Part shown: piece by piece, positions 1 through 8,635 of the stretch
How positions within the stretch are numbered: position 1 is the first letter of the stretch
Layout: each line of letters opens with the position of its first letter
Source of the DNA: Mariprofundaceae bacterium
GTDB lineage: Bacteria > Pseudomonadota > Zetaproteobacteria > Mariprofundales > Mariprofundaceae
Length of the DNA stretch: 45,326 bases
Assembly (NCBI GenBank): GCA_030950585.1
Contig: JAUZRG010000090.1
Coordinates: 1-45,326, forward strand
Reading direction: 5' to 3'
Translations under genes and position numbers: made by a program
Notes under the pieces: model-generated
Seen by the model: the letters and a program-made list of their open reading frames with translations, nothing else
What the model was told of the DNA's origin: nothing
Database searches by the model: none

Positions 1-269
1 TGACCTTCAGCCAAGCCTGCTAGCCACGGTGCTAGAGGGGCTTGAAAGTGATATAAATTAATCTTTGCATATGCACTTTCAGGCAAATTTTGTGCCTCAA
101 GCAAGGTGCTAAGGTCTGTATTCAATTGCCCCTGCTCATAACCACACGCCATCGGTTTCAAAACCTGAGCGTGTAACTTCTTTCGCAACATAGCGCGCAT
201 CAAACCCACGCTTACAAATGTTTTGCCTGCATCGGTATCGGTCGCACTAATAAAAAGATTATTCGGCAT
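1..269 (-). CDS. bioD: Dethiobiotin synthetase, 3' end cut by window edge
   Basis: BioD closes the ureido ring of dethiobiotin from 7,8-diaminopelargonic acid, CO2 and ATP, the penultimate step of biotin synthesis. Only the first ~89 codons are present, read leftwards from ATG at 269-267. The translation starts MPNNLFISATDTDAGKT, which contains the P-loop (TDTDAGKT), followed by the KPMACG segment carrying the conserved substrate lysine. It overlaps the end of bioC by 11 bp and has no clear ribosome binding site of its own, so translational coupling is likely. It is the last visible gene of the bioFHCD operon. The rest of the gene lies outside the window. Confidence 0.93.
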   Translation of the reverse strand, partial: MPNNLFISATDTDAGKTFVSVGLMRAMLRKKLHAQVLKPMACGYEQGQLNTDLSTLLEAQNLPESAYAKINLYHFQAPLAPWLAGLAEG

Positions 270-1098
270 AGATGGGAATACTGTCTTTTTTATACCAAGC
301 TTGGGCATACAAAGCTTCAAAACTGGCATTCACGCCGCCCTTATCATTGCCATACGTGTATTCATCCGCCAATTGACGCAATAAACGGCGACCATATAAA
401 CCTTTCTGACGATGTTGAATTGCTGAGGACGATGCACCCATGCCTTTAAGTTCGCGCACCAAAGCCATCACATCTGGATACTCCAAAGTGAAGAGGTCGC
501 TATCGCTGACAAGATCTTCAAGGGCTAATGACTGCAAACTATTTCCCAAACTTGTGACATCAGGAAAAGCCAACATATTGCCAGATGCTTTCAGTGTTGC
601 CAGACACTGACGCAGCTCAATCAGGGTGCGCCGACCAAAGGTGGAAAAAAGAATCATGCCTTTAGGGGCAAGCACTCGGCGCATTTCTTGCATCATTTTT
701 TGTGGGTTTGTCACCCACTGCATGGTTAAGTTTGAAGTCACTAAATCAAATGAACCCGTAGCAAAAGGCAATGCCTGTGCATCGGCTTGCATATAATGAT
801 GCTTGGCTTGCCAAGGGAAACGCCTTGGTTGTTGTTGCGTTGCCTGCTGCAACATACTGCCAGACACATCCAGCATATATAATTCAGACTTTTTATAACG
901 TTGCTGTAATAAACGGCTAAAATAACCCGTACCACAACCAATATCTAAGATGCGTTTTGGCTGCAATTTCACAAAATTCAGATGTGCATCTAATCGATCT
1001 CCGATTTCTCGCTGCAACACAGCATGATCATCATAATGACTAGAAGCGCGCGTAAACGACTTTCTAACCTGAGGACTATTTATATAATCTGCTGACAC
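259..1098 (-). CDS. bioC: Malonyl-ACP O-methyltransferase BioC
   Basis: BioC methylates malonyl-ACP with S-adenosylmethionine, so that the fatty-acid machinery can build the pimeloyl chain of biotin. The SAM-binding motif I is clear (ILDIGCGTGYF, near residue 52), followed by the acidic strand (YMLDVS), the DAQALPF segment and the SNLTMQW motif of the BioC group. The start is taken as GTG at 1098 because a GGAG lies 5 nt upstream; TTG at 1101 is the alternative. The start lies inside the 3' end of bioH and the stop inside the start of bioD, so the three genes are coupled. The length of about 279 residues is near the family norm (E. coli 251). Confidence 0.93.
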   Translation of the reverse strand: MSADYINSPQVRKSFTRASSHYDDHAVLQREIGDRLDAHLNFVKLQPKRILDIGCGTGYFSRLLQQRYKKSELYMLDVSGSMLQQATQQQPRRFPWQAKHHYMQADAQALPFATGSFDLVTSNLTMQWVTNPQKMMQEMRRVLAPKGMILFSTFGRRTLIELRQCLATLKASGNMLAFPDVTSLGNSLQSLALEDLVSDSDLFTLEYPDVMALVRELKGMGASSSAIQHRQKGLYGRRLLRQLADEYTYGNDKGGVNASFEALYAQAWYKKDSIPIYAE

Positions 1099-1760
1099 CA
1101 ATTCTCCATAGCTTCATTTACTTGTTGTGAGTGCGTCCAAAGTGGCGCGTGCCCACAAGCCCTGATCATGTGTTGTTGTGCATGGGGAATTTCTTGCGCC
1201 ATCCAATCGGAGGCTTGGCAAGGAATCACTTGATCATTTTCACCATGAATCAATAACACAGGCACATGTATCGCGTGCAACTCTTCACGCAAATCCTGTT
1301 GATGCAACATCTGTAGACCTTGTAAAAGCTGTTGTTTTTCAAGAATCAAAGACTTATGCATCATTTGTAAGTATTGCCGACGTTGCAGGCCTGTCATTTT
1401 ACCACCGTGCAACATCAATTGATTAAAACGTTTCAAGGCTATTTCAGGGTCAATTTGCACAGCTTGATAGAAGGCATCAAACCACGCCTGACTGCACCCA
1501 TGCAACCAAGACTCTTTGGCACAAAAACAAGGACTTGAAGCCATCAACACCAAGCCTGAAATCTGCTCAGGGTAGCGCAAGGAAAAGCGTATTGCAGCTT
1601 GCCCACCCAATGACCAGCCAACGATCACAGTTGGCTTTTCCTTGGCCTGCATCATAAAAGATGCTTGATGTAAGAAATCAACGCTTTCTTCAACCCCTGT
1701 GAGTCCATCACCCACACAAGCTTGAAAACCCCACCCAGAAAAAAACACTTTTTTCATCAT
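1080..1760 (-). CDS. bioH: Pimeloyl-ACP methyl ester carboxylesterase BioH
   Basis: An alpha/beta hydrolase that removes the methyl group from pimeloyl-ACP methyl ester and so ends chain building for biotin. The visible triad is Ser50 in GWSLGG, Asp176 in HGENDQVIP and His204 in CGHAPLW. At 226 residues it is shorter than E. coli BioH (256); the missing part seems to lie between the N-terminal GWGF motif and the nucleophile elbow. Its ATG overlaps the bioF stop (ATGA), and it is followed directly by bioC. This context makes BioH more likely than another small hydrolase. Biochemical specificity is inferred from neighbours and motifs. Confidence 0.9.
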   Translation of the reverse strand: MMKKVFFSGWGFQACVGDGLTGVEESVDFLHQASFMMQAKEKPTVIVGWSLGGQAAIRFSLRYPEQISGLVLMASSPCFCAKESWLHGCSQAWFDAFYQAVQIDPEIALKRFNQLMLHGGKMTGLQRRQYLQMMHKSLILEKQQLLQGLQMLHQQDLREELHAIHVPVLLIHGENDQVIPCQASDWMAQEIPHAQQHMIRACGHAPLWTHSQQVNEAMENWCQQII

Positions 1761-2878
1761 AAATGAGAAAGGGCTTGAATAAGACGCAAGATATCTTTTT
1801 CTTCATGCAAGGCCGAAATCGTTATGCGCAACCTAGAGCGGTTGATTGGTACGGTAGGTGGGCGAATAGCAGGCACAAAGAAACCTTCTTTTGCGAGTTG
1901 ATCTGAGGCGGATAAGGCACGCTCTTCTGAACCTAGCACCAAGGCTTGAATGGCTGATTTTGAAGGCAATAATTCTAAGTGCTGCGCATGCTTTACAAAA
2001 AAATGAATATTGTGCTGTAGTTTCTCAACCCGCTCACCTTGCTGCATGCGTTCTAAGGCAACACTCGCGGCTTGAATGAGGCAAGCGGGTAAGGCTGTGG
2101 AATAAATCATGGTGCGTTGCCGCTGCCGCAAACCTTCAATCATGGCCTGACTACCTAGAATAAACGCACCGTAAGAACCAAATGATTTTCCCAAGGTTCC
2201 AACTTCAATCAAATAATCATGGCCTGACTTTTCAGCCAAAAGACCTTTGCCTTGCGAACCCATCACCCCCAATCCATGCGCATCATCAACGATTAACAAA
2301 CATTGGTATTCTTCAGCCAAAACCATCAAGGCATCGGTATCCGCAGCATCACCATCCATACTAAACACACCATCACTGACAATGATGCGCCGTTCTGCAT
2401 CATGTTGTTGCAACAACCGTTCCAACTGTACCAAATCATTATGGGCGTATCGATACACTTTGGCTTGACTCAAGCGCGCACCATCCACCAATGATGCATG
2501 ATTTAATTTATCACAAAACAAAGAGGTGTGCCGATTGGCTAAGGCTTGCAACAAACCGATGTTGGCCAACATACCTGAACCCACCAGTAAGGCATCTTCA
2601 TAACCCTTCCAGTGTGCAAGCTGTTGTTCAAAAGCATGAAAAACAGGGTGATCACCTGAGACCAAACGAGAAGCCCCACTGCCCAAACCTTCAGCATTAA
2701 TCGAGCTTATTGCCGCCTGACAAAGTTCAGGGTGTTGGCTTAAACCCAAGTAATCATTGGAGGAAAAATTTAATAATGTTTTTTGATCGATTTCAATCCA
2801 AAGTTGCTTGCGCTGACTTTTCAAAAAGCGTCGCTGACTTTTTTTCGGTAATGGTGAAAACCAATTGCGTGTATCCAT
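1757..2878 (-). CDS. bioF: 8-amino-7-oxononanoate synthase
   Basis: This PLP enzyme condenses pimeloyl-ACP with L-alanine to give 8-amino-7-oxononanoate. The 373 residues show the family marks in order: the NDYLGLS segment, GSGASRLVSG, the cofactor-contacting VDDAHG (Asp198/Asp199) and the Schiff-base lysine Lys231 in TLGKSFGSYG. It is the first gene of the local operon. The start codon (CAT on the plus strand at 2876-2878) sits inside the 5' region of the divergent comF-like gene. No Shine-Dalgarno sequence is visible before the ATG, and the best promoter lies only about 11 nt upstream, so the mRNA may be nearly leaderless. bioA and bioB are not in the window. Confidence 0.95.
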   Translation of the reverse strand: MDTRNWFSPLPKKSQRRFLKSQRKQLWIEIDQKTLLNFSSNDYLGLSQHPELCQAAISSINAEGLGSGASRLVSGDHPVFHAFEQQLAHWKGYEDALLVGSGMLANIGLLQALANRHTSLFCDKLNHASLVDGARLSQAKVYRYAHNDLVQLERLLQQHDAERRIIVSDGVFSMDGDAADTDALMVLAEEYQCLLIVDDAHGLGVMGSQGKGLLAEKSGHDYLIEVGTLGKSFGSYGAFILGSQAMIEGLRQRQRTMIYSTALPACLIQAASVALERMQQGERVEKLQHNIHFFVKHAQHLELLPSKSAIQALVLGSEERALSASDQLAKEGFFVPAIRPPTVPINRSRLRITISALHEEKDILRLIQALSHL

Positions 2879-2888
2879 GATTCAGACA

Positions 2889-2916
2889 ATCATTGCCAGC
2901 ATGTTGGAACTGTCAA
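2889..2916 (-). promoter_or_regulatory. Candidate sigma-70 promoter for bioF operon
   Basis: On the minus strand a perfect -35 hexamer TTGACA (2916-2911) is followed after 16 nt by AATGAT (2894-2889), which matches TATAAT at 4 of 6 positions. Transcription would start about 3 nt before the bioF ATG. The site lies inside the 5' coding region of the divergent comF-like gene. No clear BirA operator was recognised. The spacing is plausible but the -10 is weak. Confidence 0.35.
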
Positions 2917-3599
2917 CTTGGATGAAATACTTGTTTCCACCCAGCTGCATCTTTTGCCATGCAAGCAGTGCACATCACTGCTGCCATGCATGCGCACAAT
3001 CATTGCACAGTTATAGCCAACATCATTGTTTTCGCTGCGGTTTTATTTTGAGTGAATCCTTATCGCCTGGACCATGTGGTCATTGCTTAAACAAAGCACC
3101 ACCCCAGCAACAAAGTCAAAGCTTGTATGTCTATGAAGATGCCGTGCGCCTTGCGATTTTGAACTGGAAATTACACGGCCAAGATGCTGCTATTCATCAA
3201 CTTCTCACGATGGCACAAGCACGCTTACGCCAAATATTTCAACCCAATGATTTATTATTGCCCATTCCAGCACCGCTAACACGCATGCGTCAAAGTGGTA
3301 TTCACCACAGTGCTGATTTATGCAAAAAGATTAGCCATATCACCCAGTGCCAATGGGACTGGCGTTATTTACGTCGCCAAGGCCAACAACCACGTCAATC
3401 GGAGTTATCAGGCAAAGAACGTCGGCTCAATTTACGCCGTGCCTTTTGCTTATCCTCACGCCCATTACCAGAAAATATTCAGCGCATATGGATTCTTGAT
3501 GATGTGATGACCACAGGAAGCACCTTGCATCATGCCGCAAAGACAGCCGTGAAGTACCCATATGACATCCATATTTTTTCCTTAGCGCGGGTGCTTTAA
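2901..3599 (+). CDS. comF: ComF-family phosphoribosyltransferase-like protein
   Basis: Members of this family (E. coli GntX, B. subtilis ComFC) are linked to DNA uptake or use. The protein has the N-terminal zinc-ribbon cysteines (PPSCIFCH, CCHAC, CFRCG, CGHC) in the first ~70 residues and a C-terminal PRPP-binding loop (WILDDVMTTGSTL). ATG at 2901 is chosen because it leaves the usual dozen residues before the PPSC motif; ATG at 2877 or 2922 are alternatives, and none has a strong ribosome binding site. The gene is divergent from bioF and convergent with xerC, with 15 bp between the two stop codons. Function is inferred from the family only. Confidence 0.85.
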   Translation: MLELSTWMKYLFPPSCIFCHASSAHHCCHACAQSLHSYSQHHCFRCGFILSESLSPGPCGHCLNKAPPQQQSQSLYVYEDAVRLAILNWKLHGQDAAIHQLLTMAQARLRQIFQPNDLLLPIPAPLTRMRQSGIHHSADLCKKISHITQCQWDWRYLRRQGQQPRQSELSGKERRLNLRRAFCLSSRPLPENIQRIWILDDVMTTGSTLHHAAKTAVKYPYDIHIFSLARVL

Positions 3600-3614
3600 A
3601 AGACCTCAACTTAA

Positions 3615-4472
3615 TTATTTTGCCCGAGGGTGTGAAGACAAATAAACATGCTGAAGGTATTCCGTATCAAGATGGGTATAACGCTCTGTTGTTGCCAAAG
3701 AGCTATGACCCAACAAAACCTGAATCGCACGCAAATCTGCACCATTTTGTAATAAATGGGTTGCAAAAGAATGACGCAAGCGATGTGGATTCAATGTCGG
3801 ATCAATACCAGCATCAAAAGCACGTTTTTTGAGCATGCGCTGCACCGTTCTCACGCTGATTCTTTTATCACGATTATTCAGAAACAAAGCTGCTTCTTCC
3901 GACTTCCTTTCCGATTGATACGTTGATAATAAGCTGATGGCCAAGTGAGGCACTGGAACCACCCGTTGCTTCTTGCCTTTACCCAAAATAAACAAAGATG
4001 TTTCACTTATATCTGATACATTGAGAGCAACCAACTCAGAAACACGCAGCCCACAACCATATAACAACGCACACATGGCCGTATCTCGCGTATGGTGCAA
4101 CGCGCTTTGCTCTTTGAGTAAATGCGTTGCATCTGCAATAGGCAACACGGTTGGCAAACGTTGTTGTATTTTGGGGCTACGTACCGATTGAGCAACATTG
4201 GCCACACACCAAGCTTGCCGTTGTGCAAATGTCAAAAAAGATCGCAATGCTGATAAACGACGATTTAAAGTCGTATTGCTTAATTTTTTCGTATACGCCG
4301 CAACCAACCAGTCCTGCACCATGACACGGTTAATGCTTGCAATACTTGGGTTATCATAAAATTGAATAAAATGTTCTAAGTCTGTGCGGTAAGCCTTGAC
4401 CGTATGGTCTGAGGAAAGCTGAATACGAACGAGTTGATCTAAAAAAGACTCAATAGCTTTTTGCATCAGCAT
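3615..4472 (-). CDS. xerC: Tyrosine recombinase XerC
   Basis: XerC acts with XerD at the dif site to resolve chromosome dimers before division. All catalytic residues of the tyrosine recombinase family are present: Arg143 (GLRVSEL), Lys167, His230 and Arg233 (HRLRHSF), His256 (LLGHSS) and Tyr265 (ERYTHLD). The N-terminal SAM-like domain covers roughly residues 1-95. The 285-residue length fits XerC (E. coli 298). It is the last gene of the long minus-strand run and its start overlaps the end of the deacetylase gene by 23 bp. No dif-like sequence was recognised here. XerD is a possible alternative name, but it is not a phage or integron integrase by size and context. Confidence 0.87.
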   Translation of the reverse strand: MLMQKAIESFLDQLVRIQLSSDHTVKAYRTDLEHFIQFYDNPSIASINRVMVQDWLVAAYTKKLSNTTLNRRLSALRSFLTFAQRQAWCVANVAQSVRSPKIQQRLPTVLPIADATHLLKEQSALHHTRDTAMCALLYGCGLRVSELVALNVSDISETSLFILGKGKKQRVVPVPHLAISLLSTYQSERKSEEAALFLNNRDKRISVRTVQRMLKKRAFDAGIDPTLNPHRLRHSFATHLLQNGADLRAIQVLLGHSSLATTERYTHLDTEYLQHVYLSSHPRAK

Positions 4473-5310
4473 ACTGACTCTCTACATGCAAAAAGTTTCT
4501 CAACGAAGCAATATCACGATGACTTACTTGGGATTTAAGAAAAGCGAGTGTTTCTGGGTAAGGGTGTGCAATCACAATACACTGCTGGCCTTTCTTGGCA
4601 TACCTCAAAGCTTTTTGCCATGCTTTTTTAATCGACATAATATCTCGACTGGCATCTAAAAAAACCTTTCGTTCAGCCCAAACAACCCCTTCACGCTGCG
4701 CATGTGCAATAGCTACCGTCTTGTGAGTGGTGCGAGAATCCACAAAGTAAAGCTGATGTTTTTTACTGACTTCCATCACCCACTGCATTGGCTCATCCAA
4801 TGAGGTTAACAATGATCCCATATGATTATTCAGACCACTAACATAAGGAACACTGGCAATATTGGCTTCTAAAACCTGCACAAAATGCTCGCGAGTCATG
4901 CCTTGATACAACAAGCCAACTTGGTTGATATCATGATACTTGGGATTACTGGTTTCCATCGGTTGATGTAAAATCACCGTTCGCCCAGCTTGATGGGCTT
5001 GGCTTGCAACTTCTGTGGCAAATGGCGTGTGAGGAATCACCGCAAAAGTCACAGGAAAAGCCAAAGCTAACAAAGCTTTGGCATCCGATAAACGATAGCC
5101 TAAATCATCCATAATGATGGCAATATTTTGCTGAGAAGAAAGCAAGGATCGTGTAGGAGTAGAGGGTAGATAATTATTTATTTGTTGTTCAACTATATGA
5201 CTTTGAGGTGCTGCCTTAAGCCAGTCCTGAGCCTGTAATGGTGTCGTCAACCATAAAAAAAAGATGCATGCAAGCACAAAAAGAGGTGGCAAAGCATGCA
5301 TCTTTAGCAT
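4450..5310 (-). CDS. Divergent polysaccharide deacetylase family protein (YibQ-like)
   Basis: A secreted protein of the divergent polysaccharide deacetylase family (YibQ type), often found beside envC. A signal peptide is visible (MLKMHALPPLFVLACIFFLW, then a polar stretch after ALQ-like PLQAQ). The fold is shown by IAIIMDDLGYR, FAVIPHTPFA, VILHQPMET, LNNHMGS and FVDSRTT, which form the putative metal and active site region, and by a final VIAHPYPETL. The ATG at 5310 lies 1 nt after the ctpA stop codon; ATG at 5301 and upstream ATGs are alternatives. Substrate is unknown for the family. Its place after envC-like and ctpA-like genes suggests envelope or divisome-related work in the periplasm. 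Confidence 0.85.
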   Translation of the reverse strand: MLKMHALPPLFVLACIFFLWLTTPLQAQDWLKAAPQSHIVEQQINNYLPSTPTRSLLSSQQNIAIIMDDLGYRLSDAKALLALAFPVTFAVIPHTPFATEVASQAHQAGRTVILHQPMETSNPKYHDINQVGLLYQGMTREHFVQVLEANIASVPYVSGLNNHMGSLLTSLDEPMQWVMEVSKKHQLYFVDSRTTHKTVAIAHAQREGVVWAERKVFLDASRDIMSIKKAWQKALRYAKKGQQCIVIAHPYPETLAFLKSQVSHRDIASLRNFLHVESQYADAKSY

Positions 5311-5311
5311 T

Positions 5312-6652
5312 TTATTTTTGCTGTCCTGCATGCACAATGTGTAGTGCATTTAAAAGATCAAGACCACGACGAAGTACATTATCAAGGGTCAAGCGTTTCA
5401 CCATCTTATCTGAAACCAATTTCTTGTCTTCATCTTTTTTGGCTTCTTTTTGTTTCACATCTTTCTCGCCATTGCCATTGCCAAGGTGACCCTTTAAATC
5501 ACGTTCCAAAATTGGGCTAAATTTTTTCTCTTCGTCTTTAATGCTGATTTTAAGCTGCTTCACTTCAATATCAGGTGTGATACCTGTTGCCTGAATAGAT
5601 CCACCACTGGGCGTATAATAAAGTGCTGTGGTAATTTTCACTGCCGAACCATCAGGCAAAGGAATGACTGACTGTACGGAGCCTTTACCAAAACTCTGTG
5701 TACCCATCACAATGGCACGATGGTTATCTTGTAATGCACCCGCAACAATTTCAGACGCTGAAGCCGAACCATTGTTCACCAAAATCACAATCGGCAAACC
5801 ACCCAAGACATCGCCTGAAGTCGCTGCAAAATTCATGTTATTACCAGTCCGAGACTTGGTACTGACAATCACATCCCCTTCGTTCAAAAACATATCAGAT
5901 ACGGCAACGGCTTGATTGAGTAACCCACCGGGGTTATTTCTCAAATCCAAGATCACACCATTTAATTGACCTGATGATTGTTTGCGCAAAGCATCAATTT
6001 TTTCTTTCAACAACATACTTGTTTTCTCTTGAAACTGTGTAATACGCAACCATGCATAACCCGATTGCAGCAATTCACCTTTAACCGAACGCACTTGAAT
6101 AATCGCTCGTGTGACCTTGATGTCTAAAGGTGCAGGCTCTCCTTCACGGTAAATCTGCAACATAATCGATGTGCCTGGTTTACCACGCATCAACTTCACA
6201 CCATCCATCACGGTCATATCGCGTGTGGATGCATCATCAATCTTGATAATCAAATCGCCTGCTTTGATGCCAGCTTTAAATGCAGGGGTATCTTCAATCG
6301 GTGTGACAATGCGAATACCAGCCTCGCCTTTTGATATTTCAATGCCTAAACCACCAAACTGACCACTGGTATCAACTTGCATCTGGCTAAACATATCTTT
6401 ATTTAAATAGGAAGAATGCGGGTCAAGGCTAGAAAGCATGCCTGACAACGCACCTTCAATGGCTTTTTCATCAGACACTTCTTCCACATAAGAGCGACGA
6501 ACCATTTCTAAAATTTGGGTGAACTTTTGCAATTGCTGATAATCAGTTGCTGCAAATGCGGGTTTTACTTGCGGACTCCAAGCAAAAACAGCCATTGTCA
6601 TGACAATGGCGGAAACAGAAAAAATGCTTATTCGACGTAATATTATAGACAT
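5312..6652 (-). CDS. ctpA: S41-family carboxy-terminal processing peptidase (CtpA/CtpB type)
   Basis: A periplasmic serine protease of the C-terminal processing group. In order: a signal or anchor segment (residues ~8-32), an N-terminal helical part with LDPHSSYL, a PDZ domain (FGGLGIEIS to about residue 190), and the protease core with the LDLRNNPGG motif. The catalytic Ser lies in NNGSASASEIVAGAL and the Lys in GTQSFGKGSVQ. The ending is charged and lysine-rich. A GGGAG precedes the ATG by a loose distance. It sits between the envC-like gene and the deacetylase, an arrangement common in Proteobacteria, where such proteases trim cell-wall hydrolases and their activators. Target proteins here are unknown. 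Confidence 0.93.
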   Translation of the reverse strand: MSIILRRISIFSVSAIVMTMAVFAWSPQVKPAFAATDYQQLQKFTQILEMVRRSYVEEVSDEKAIEGALSGMLSSLDPHSSYLNKDMFSQMQVDTSGQFGGLGIEISKGEAGIRIVTPIEDTPAFKAGIKAGDLIIKIDDASTRDMTVMDGVKLMRGKPGTSIMLQIYREGEPAPLDIKVTRAIIQVRSVKGELLQSGYAWLRITQFQEKTSMLLKEKIDALRKQSSGQLNGVILDLRNNPGGLLNQAVAVSDMFLNEGDVIVSTKSRTGNNMNFAATSGDVLGGLPIVILVNNGSASASEIVAGALQDNHRAIVMGTQSFGKGSVQSVIPLPDGSAVKITTALYYTPSGGSIQATGITPDIEVKQLKISIKDEEKKFSPILERDLKGHLGNGNGEKDVKQKEAKKDEDKKLVSDKMVKRLTLDNVLRRGLDLLNALHIVHAGQQK

Positions 6653-6684
6653 ATGATGTACTTACTCTCCCATATTATAAACAA

Positions 6685-7794
6685 CTAACGGCACCATAAC
6701 TCAGGATTAGAAGGTTTGCCTTTTTTTCGTATTTCAAAATACAAACGTGTATTGCGAACCCAACCTGTGCTACCTGCTTGAGCCAAAACCTCACCTTTTT
6801 TCACGCTATCGCCAACCTTTTTATGTAAAACTTGATTATGCGCATACACACTCATCAAGCCATGCCCATGATCCACAATCATCATTAAGCCATAGCTGGT
6901 AAAAAACTGAGCATAACTAACTTGCCCATCTGCAATGACATGTACATTTCGATCAGAGGTGGTGGGTGCGATTTGCACACCCGATAATTTAGGCTGACCC
7001 GCTGCTGCTTTGGCAGCAAATCGAACCATCACCTTACCTTTTAAAGGCCACTTTAAATTACCTTTACGCTTTAACTTTTTAAACTTTTTATCTGTCCGAC
7101 GCTTCTTATGAACCTTAACGATTAACTGGCGCAACTGCCTTTCATGTCTTTTGAGCGCGGCCAGTTTTGCTTTTTTTAGGTTTTTATCTTTATCAACCTT
7201 TGACCATAAACGCTTTTTTTCTTTTCTTTTCGCACGAAGTTTTTTGATGTTTGCGTCTTTACTGGCTTTTGCTTGATGCAAAGCAAGGTGCTTCTGTTGC
7301 TGAGATTCTTTTAAGATCAAAAGATCTTGAAGCAATGTTTGATGCTGAGCAACATCCTGCTGTTGTTGTAAAATTAATTTTTGAAGCATGTATTTACGAT
7401 GAGGTAAATCCACTACTTTTAAAGGTGAGCGAATCCAACTGCTTTGCATATTGGCGTGCTGATACGCACCTTTTGCCTCTTCACCAATGCGCTCTCGCAA
7501 TATTTTTAAAGCTTGCTCTCGGCCATAACTTTCTTTTTTTATCTCTGAAAGCTGCCGATTTAATTGGCTTATTTGTTGTCGAAACGTTCTTTTTTCTTGA
7601 TTTAAACCCACCAAAGCACTGTCTAATCTCTCAACTTGACGACCAATACTTTTTAATTGAGACGATAAGACAGCTTGAGAACGTTTTAACTTCACTTGCT
7701 GTTGCTTAACGTCATTGAGTTGTGCTGAGCTAGCAGCCCAAGCATTGGCACTCAATACCCACAACAATAGAAACAACAAGACGAATGATTTCAT
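6685..7794 (-). CDS. envC: EnvC-like murein hydrolase activator with degenerate LytM domain
   Basis: A periplasmic coiled-coil protein that in relatives connects FtsEX to septal amidases. It has a signal peptide (residues 1-20, ending ANAWA), a long coiled coil (~22-215), a strongly basic linker (KKRTDKKFKKLKRKG) and a C-terminal LytM/M23 domain (~245-369). The metal ligands of active M23 peptidases are missing: the first motif reads LSGVQI in place of HxGxD, and the last reads LYFEIR in place of LHFEIR. That fits an activator rather than an enzyme. The ATG overlaps the rlmH stop (ATGA). NlpD-like function is an alternative, but the N-terminal coil favours EnvC. Confidence 0.88.
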   Translation of the reverse strand: MKSFVLLFLLLWVLSANAWAASSAQLNDVKQQQVKLKRSQAVLSSQLKSIGRQVERLDSALVGLNQEKRTFRQQISQLNRQLSEIKKESYGREQALKILRERIGEEAKGAYQHANMQSSWIRSPLKVVDLPHRKYMLQKLILQQQQDVAQHQTLLQDLLILKESQQQKHLALHQAKASKDANIKKLRAKRKEKKRLWSKVDKDKNLKKAKLAALKRHERQLRQLIVKVHKKRRTDKKFKKLKRKGNLKWPLKGKVMVRFAAKAAAGQPKLSGVQIAPTTSDRNVHVIADGQVSYAQFFTSYGLMMIVDHGHGLMSVYAHNQVLHKKVGDSVKKGEVLAQAGSTGWVRNTRLYFEIRKKGKPSNPELWCR

Positions 7795-8237
7795 GATCTA
7801 TGGTAAGGGTGTCCTTTCATAATAGTTAATGCACGATACAACTGCTCAACCACAGTGACACGAACCAGTTGATGCGGCAATGTTAATTTAGACAAAGCCC
7901 AAGTGGCGTGAGCCTTTTGCTTGATGCTATCATCCACACCATCGGCACCACCAATCACCCAGTCTAGGCAAGCATTAGCGGTCTGTTTCTCAATAAAACT
8001 TGCCCACTGCTTGCTACCTAGATTTTGACCATGTTCATCAAACAAAATAAAACGCTGACTTTGTTGTAAGATCTTTTCCGCTTCCTGTTTTTTACGTTGC
8101 GCCACTGTTTTTGCACGACTTTCTTTGAGTTCAATGATCTCAAATTTAGACCAAGCACGAATACGTTTATAGAAACGACTTTCAAAGTCATCCAACATCG
8201 ATGACTTTTTACCCACAACAATCAAACGCAGTGGCAT
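7791..8237 (-). CDS. rlmH: 23S rRNA pseudouridine-1915 N3-methyltransferase
   Basis: RlmH is a small SPOUT methyltransferase that modifies helix 69 of 23S rRNA on the assembled 70S ribosome. The 148 residues end in the diagnostic block WVIGGADGVDDSI, LSKLTLPHQLVRVTVVEQLYRA and the C-terminal KGHPYHR. The start ATG overlaps the rsfS stop as TAATG, and the stop overlaps the envC-like start. The rsfS-rlmH pair is a widely conserved neighbourhood, which strengthens the call. Confidence 0.96.
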   Translation of the reverse strand: MPLRLIVVGKKSSMLDDFESRFYKRIRAWSKFEIIELKESRAKTVAQRKKQEAEKILQQSQRFILFDEHGQNLGSKQWASFIEKQTANACLDWVIGGADGVDDSIKQKAHATWALSKLTLPHQLVRVTVVEQLYRALTIMKGHPYHRS

Positions 8238-8635
8238 TATTCTGTCACAATCTCAGTGATCACTTCGTCTTTCGCTTCGTCTTTCACTTCTTCTTTCGCT
8301 TCTTCTTTGGATTCTGTTGTTTTCGTCCATAGACTTTCCAAGGAAACTTCTTCACGAATATGAGGAAGGAATAGATGCACAATCACACTATCTAAATCAA
8401 CCAACATCCATTCAGCCGCTTCTCTTCCTTCACAAATAAATGGCAATCCTTGTTGATGTGCCAACTCACTGGTTGCATTGGCCATCGCTTTAAGGTGACG
8501 ATCAGTTTTACCTGTTGCAATCACAAAGTAATCTGTTTCTGCACAACGCTTTTGTACATCTATAGACTCGATATCAATTGCTTTTTTATCTTCTAACGCT
8601 TCAATGACCTGTGCTAACATGCTTTTGGCTTCCAT
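8237..8635 (-). CDS. rsfS: Ribosomal silencing factor RsfS
   Basis: RsfS binds ribosomal protein L14 and blocks joining of the subunits when nutrients fall. The core (residues ~5-105) shows IEVQKR-like helix, TDYFVIATGKTDRHLKAMA, and the late VHLFLP..REEVSLESLW signature. After the core there is a family-atypical acidic tail of about 25 residues built from repeated KEE/KDE units, encoded by a low-complexity DNA repeat at about 8255-8320. The gene begins directly after the nadD stop with no gap and overlaps rlmH by one base on the other side. Confidence 0.95.
   Translation of the reverse strand: MEAKSMLAQVIEALEDKKAIDIESIDVQKRCAETDYFVIATGKTDRHLKAMANATSELAHQQGLPFICEGREAAEWMLVDLDSVIVHLFLPHIREEVSLESLWTKTTESKEEAKEEVKDEAKDEVITEIVTE

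Noticed and set aside
7251-7709. Plus-strand open frame of 152 codons
   Set aside because: It is the reverse of the low-complexity coiled-coil part of the envC-like gene and has no recognisable domain or ribosome binding site.
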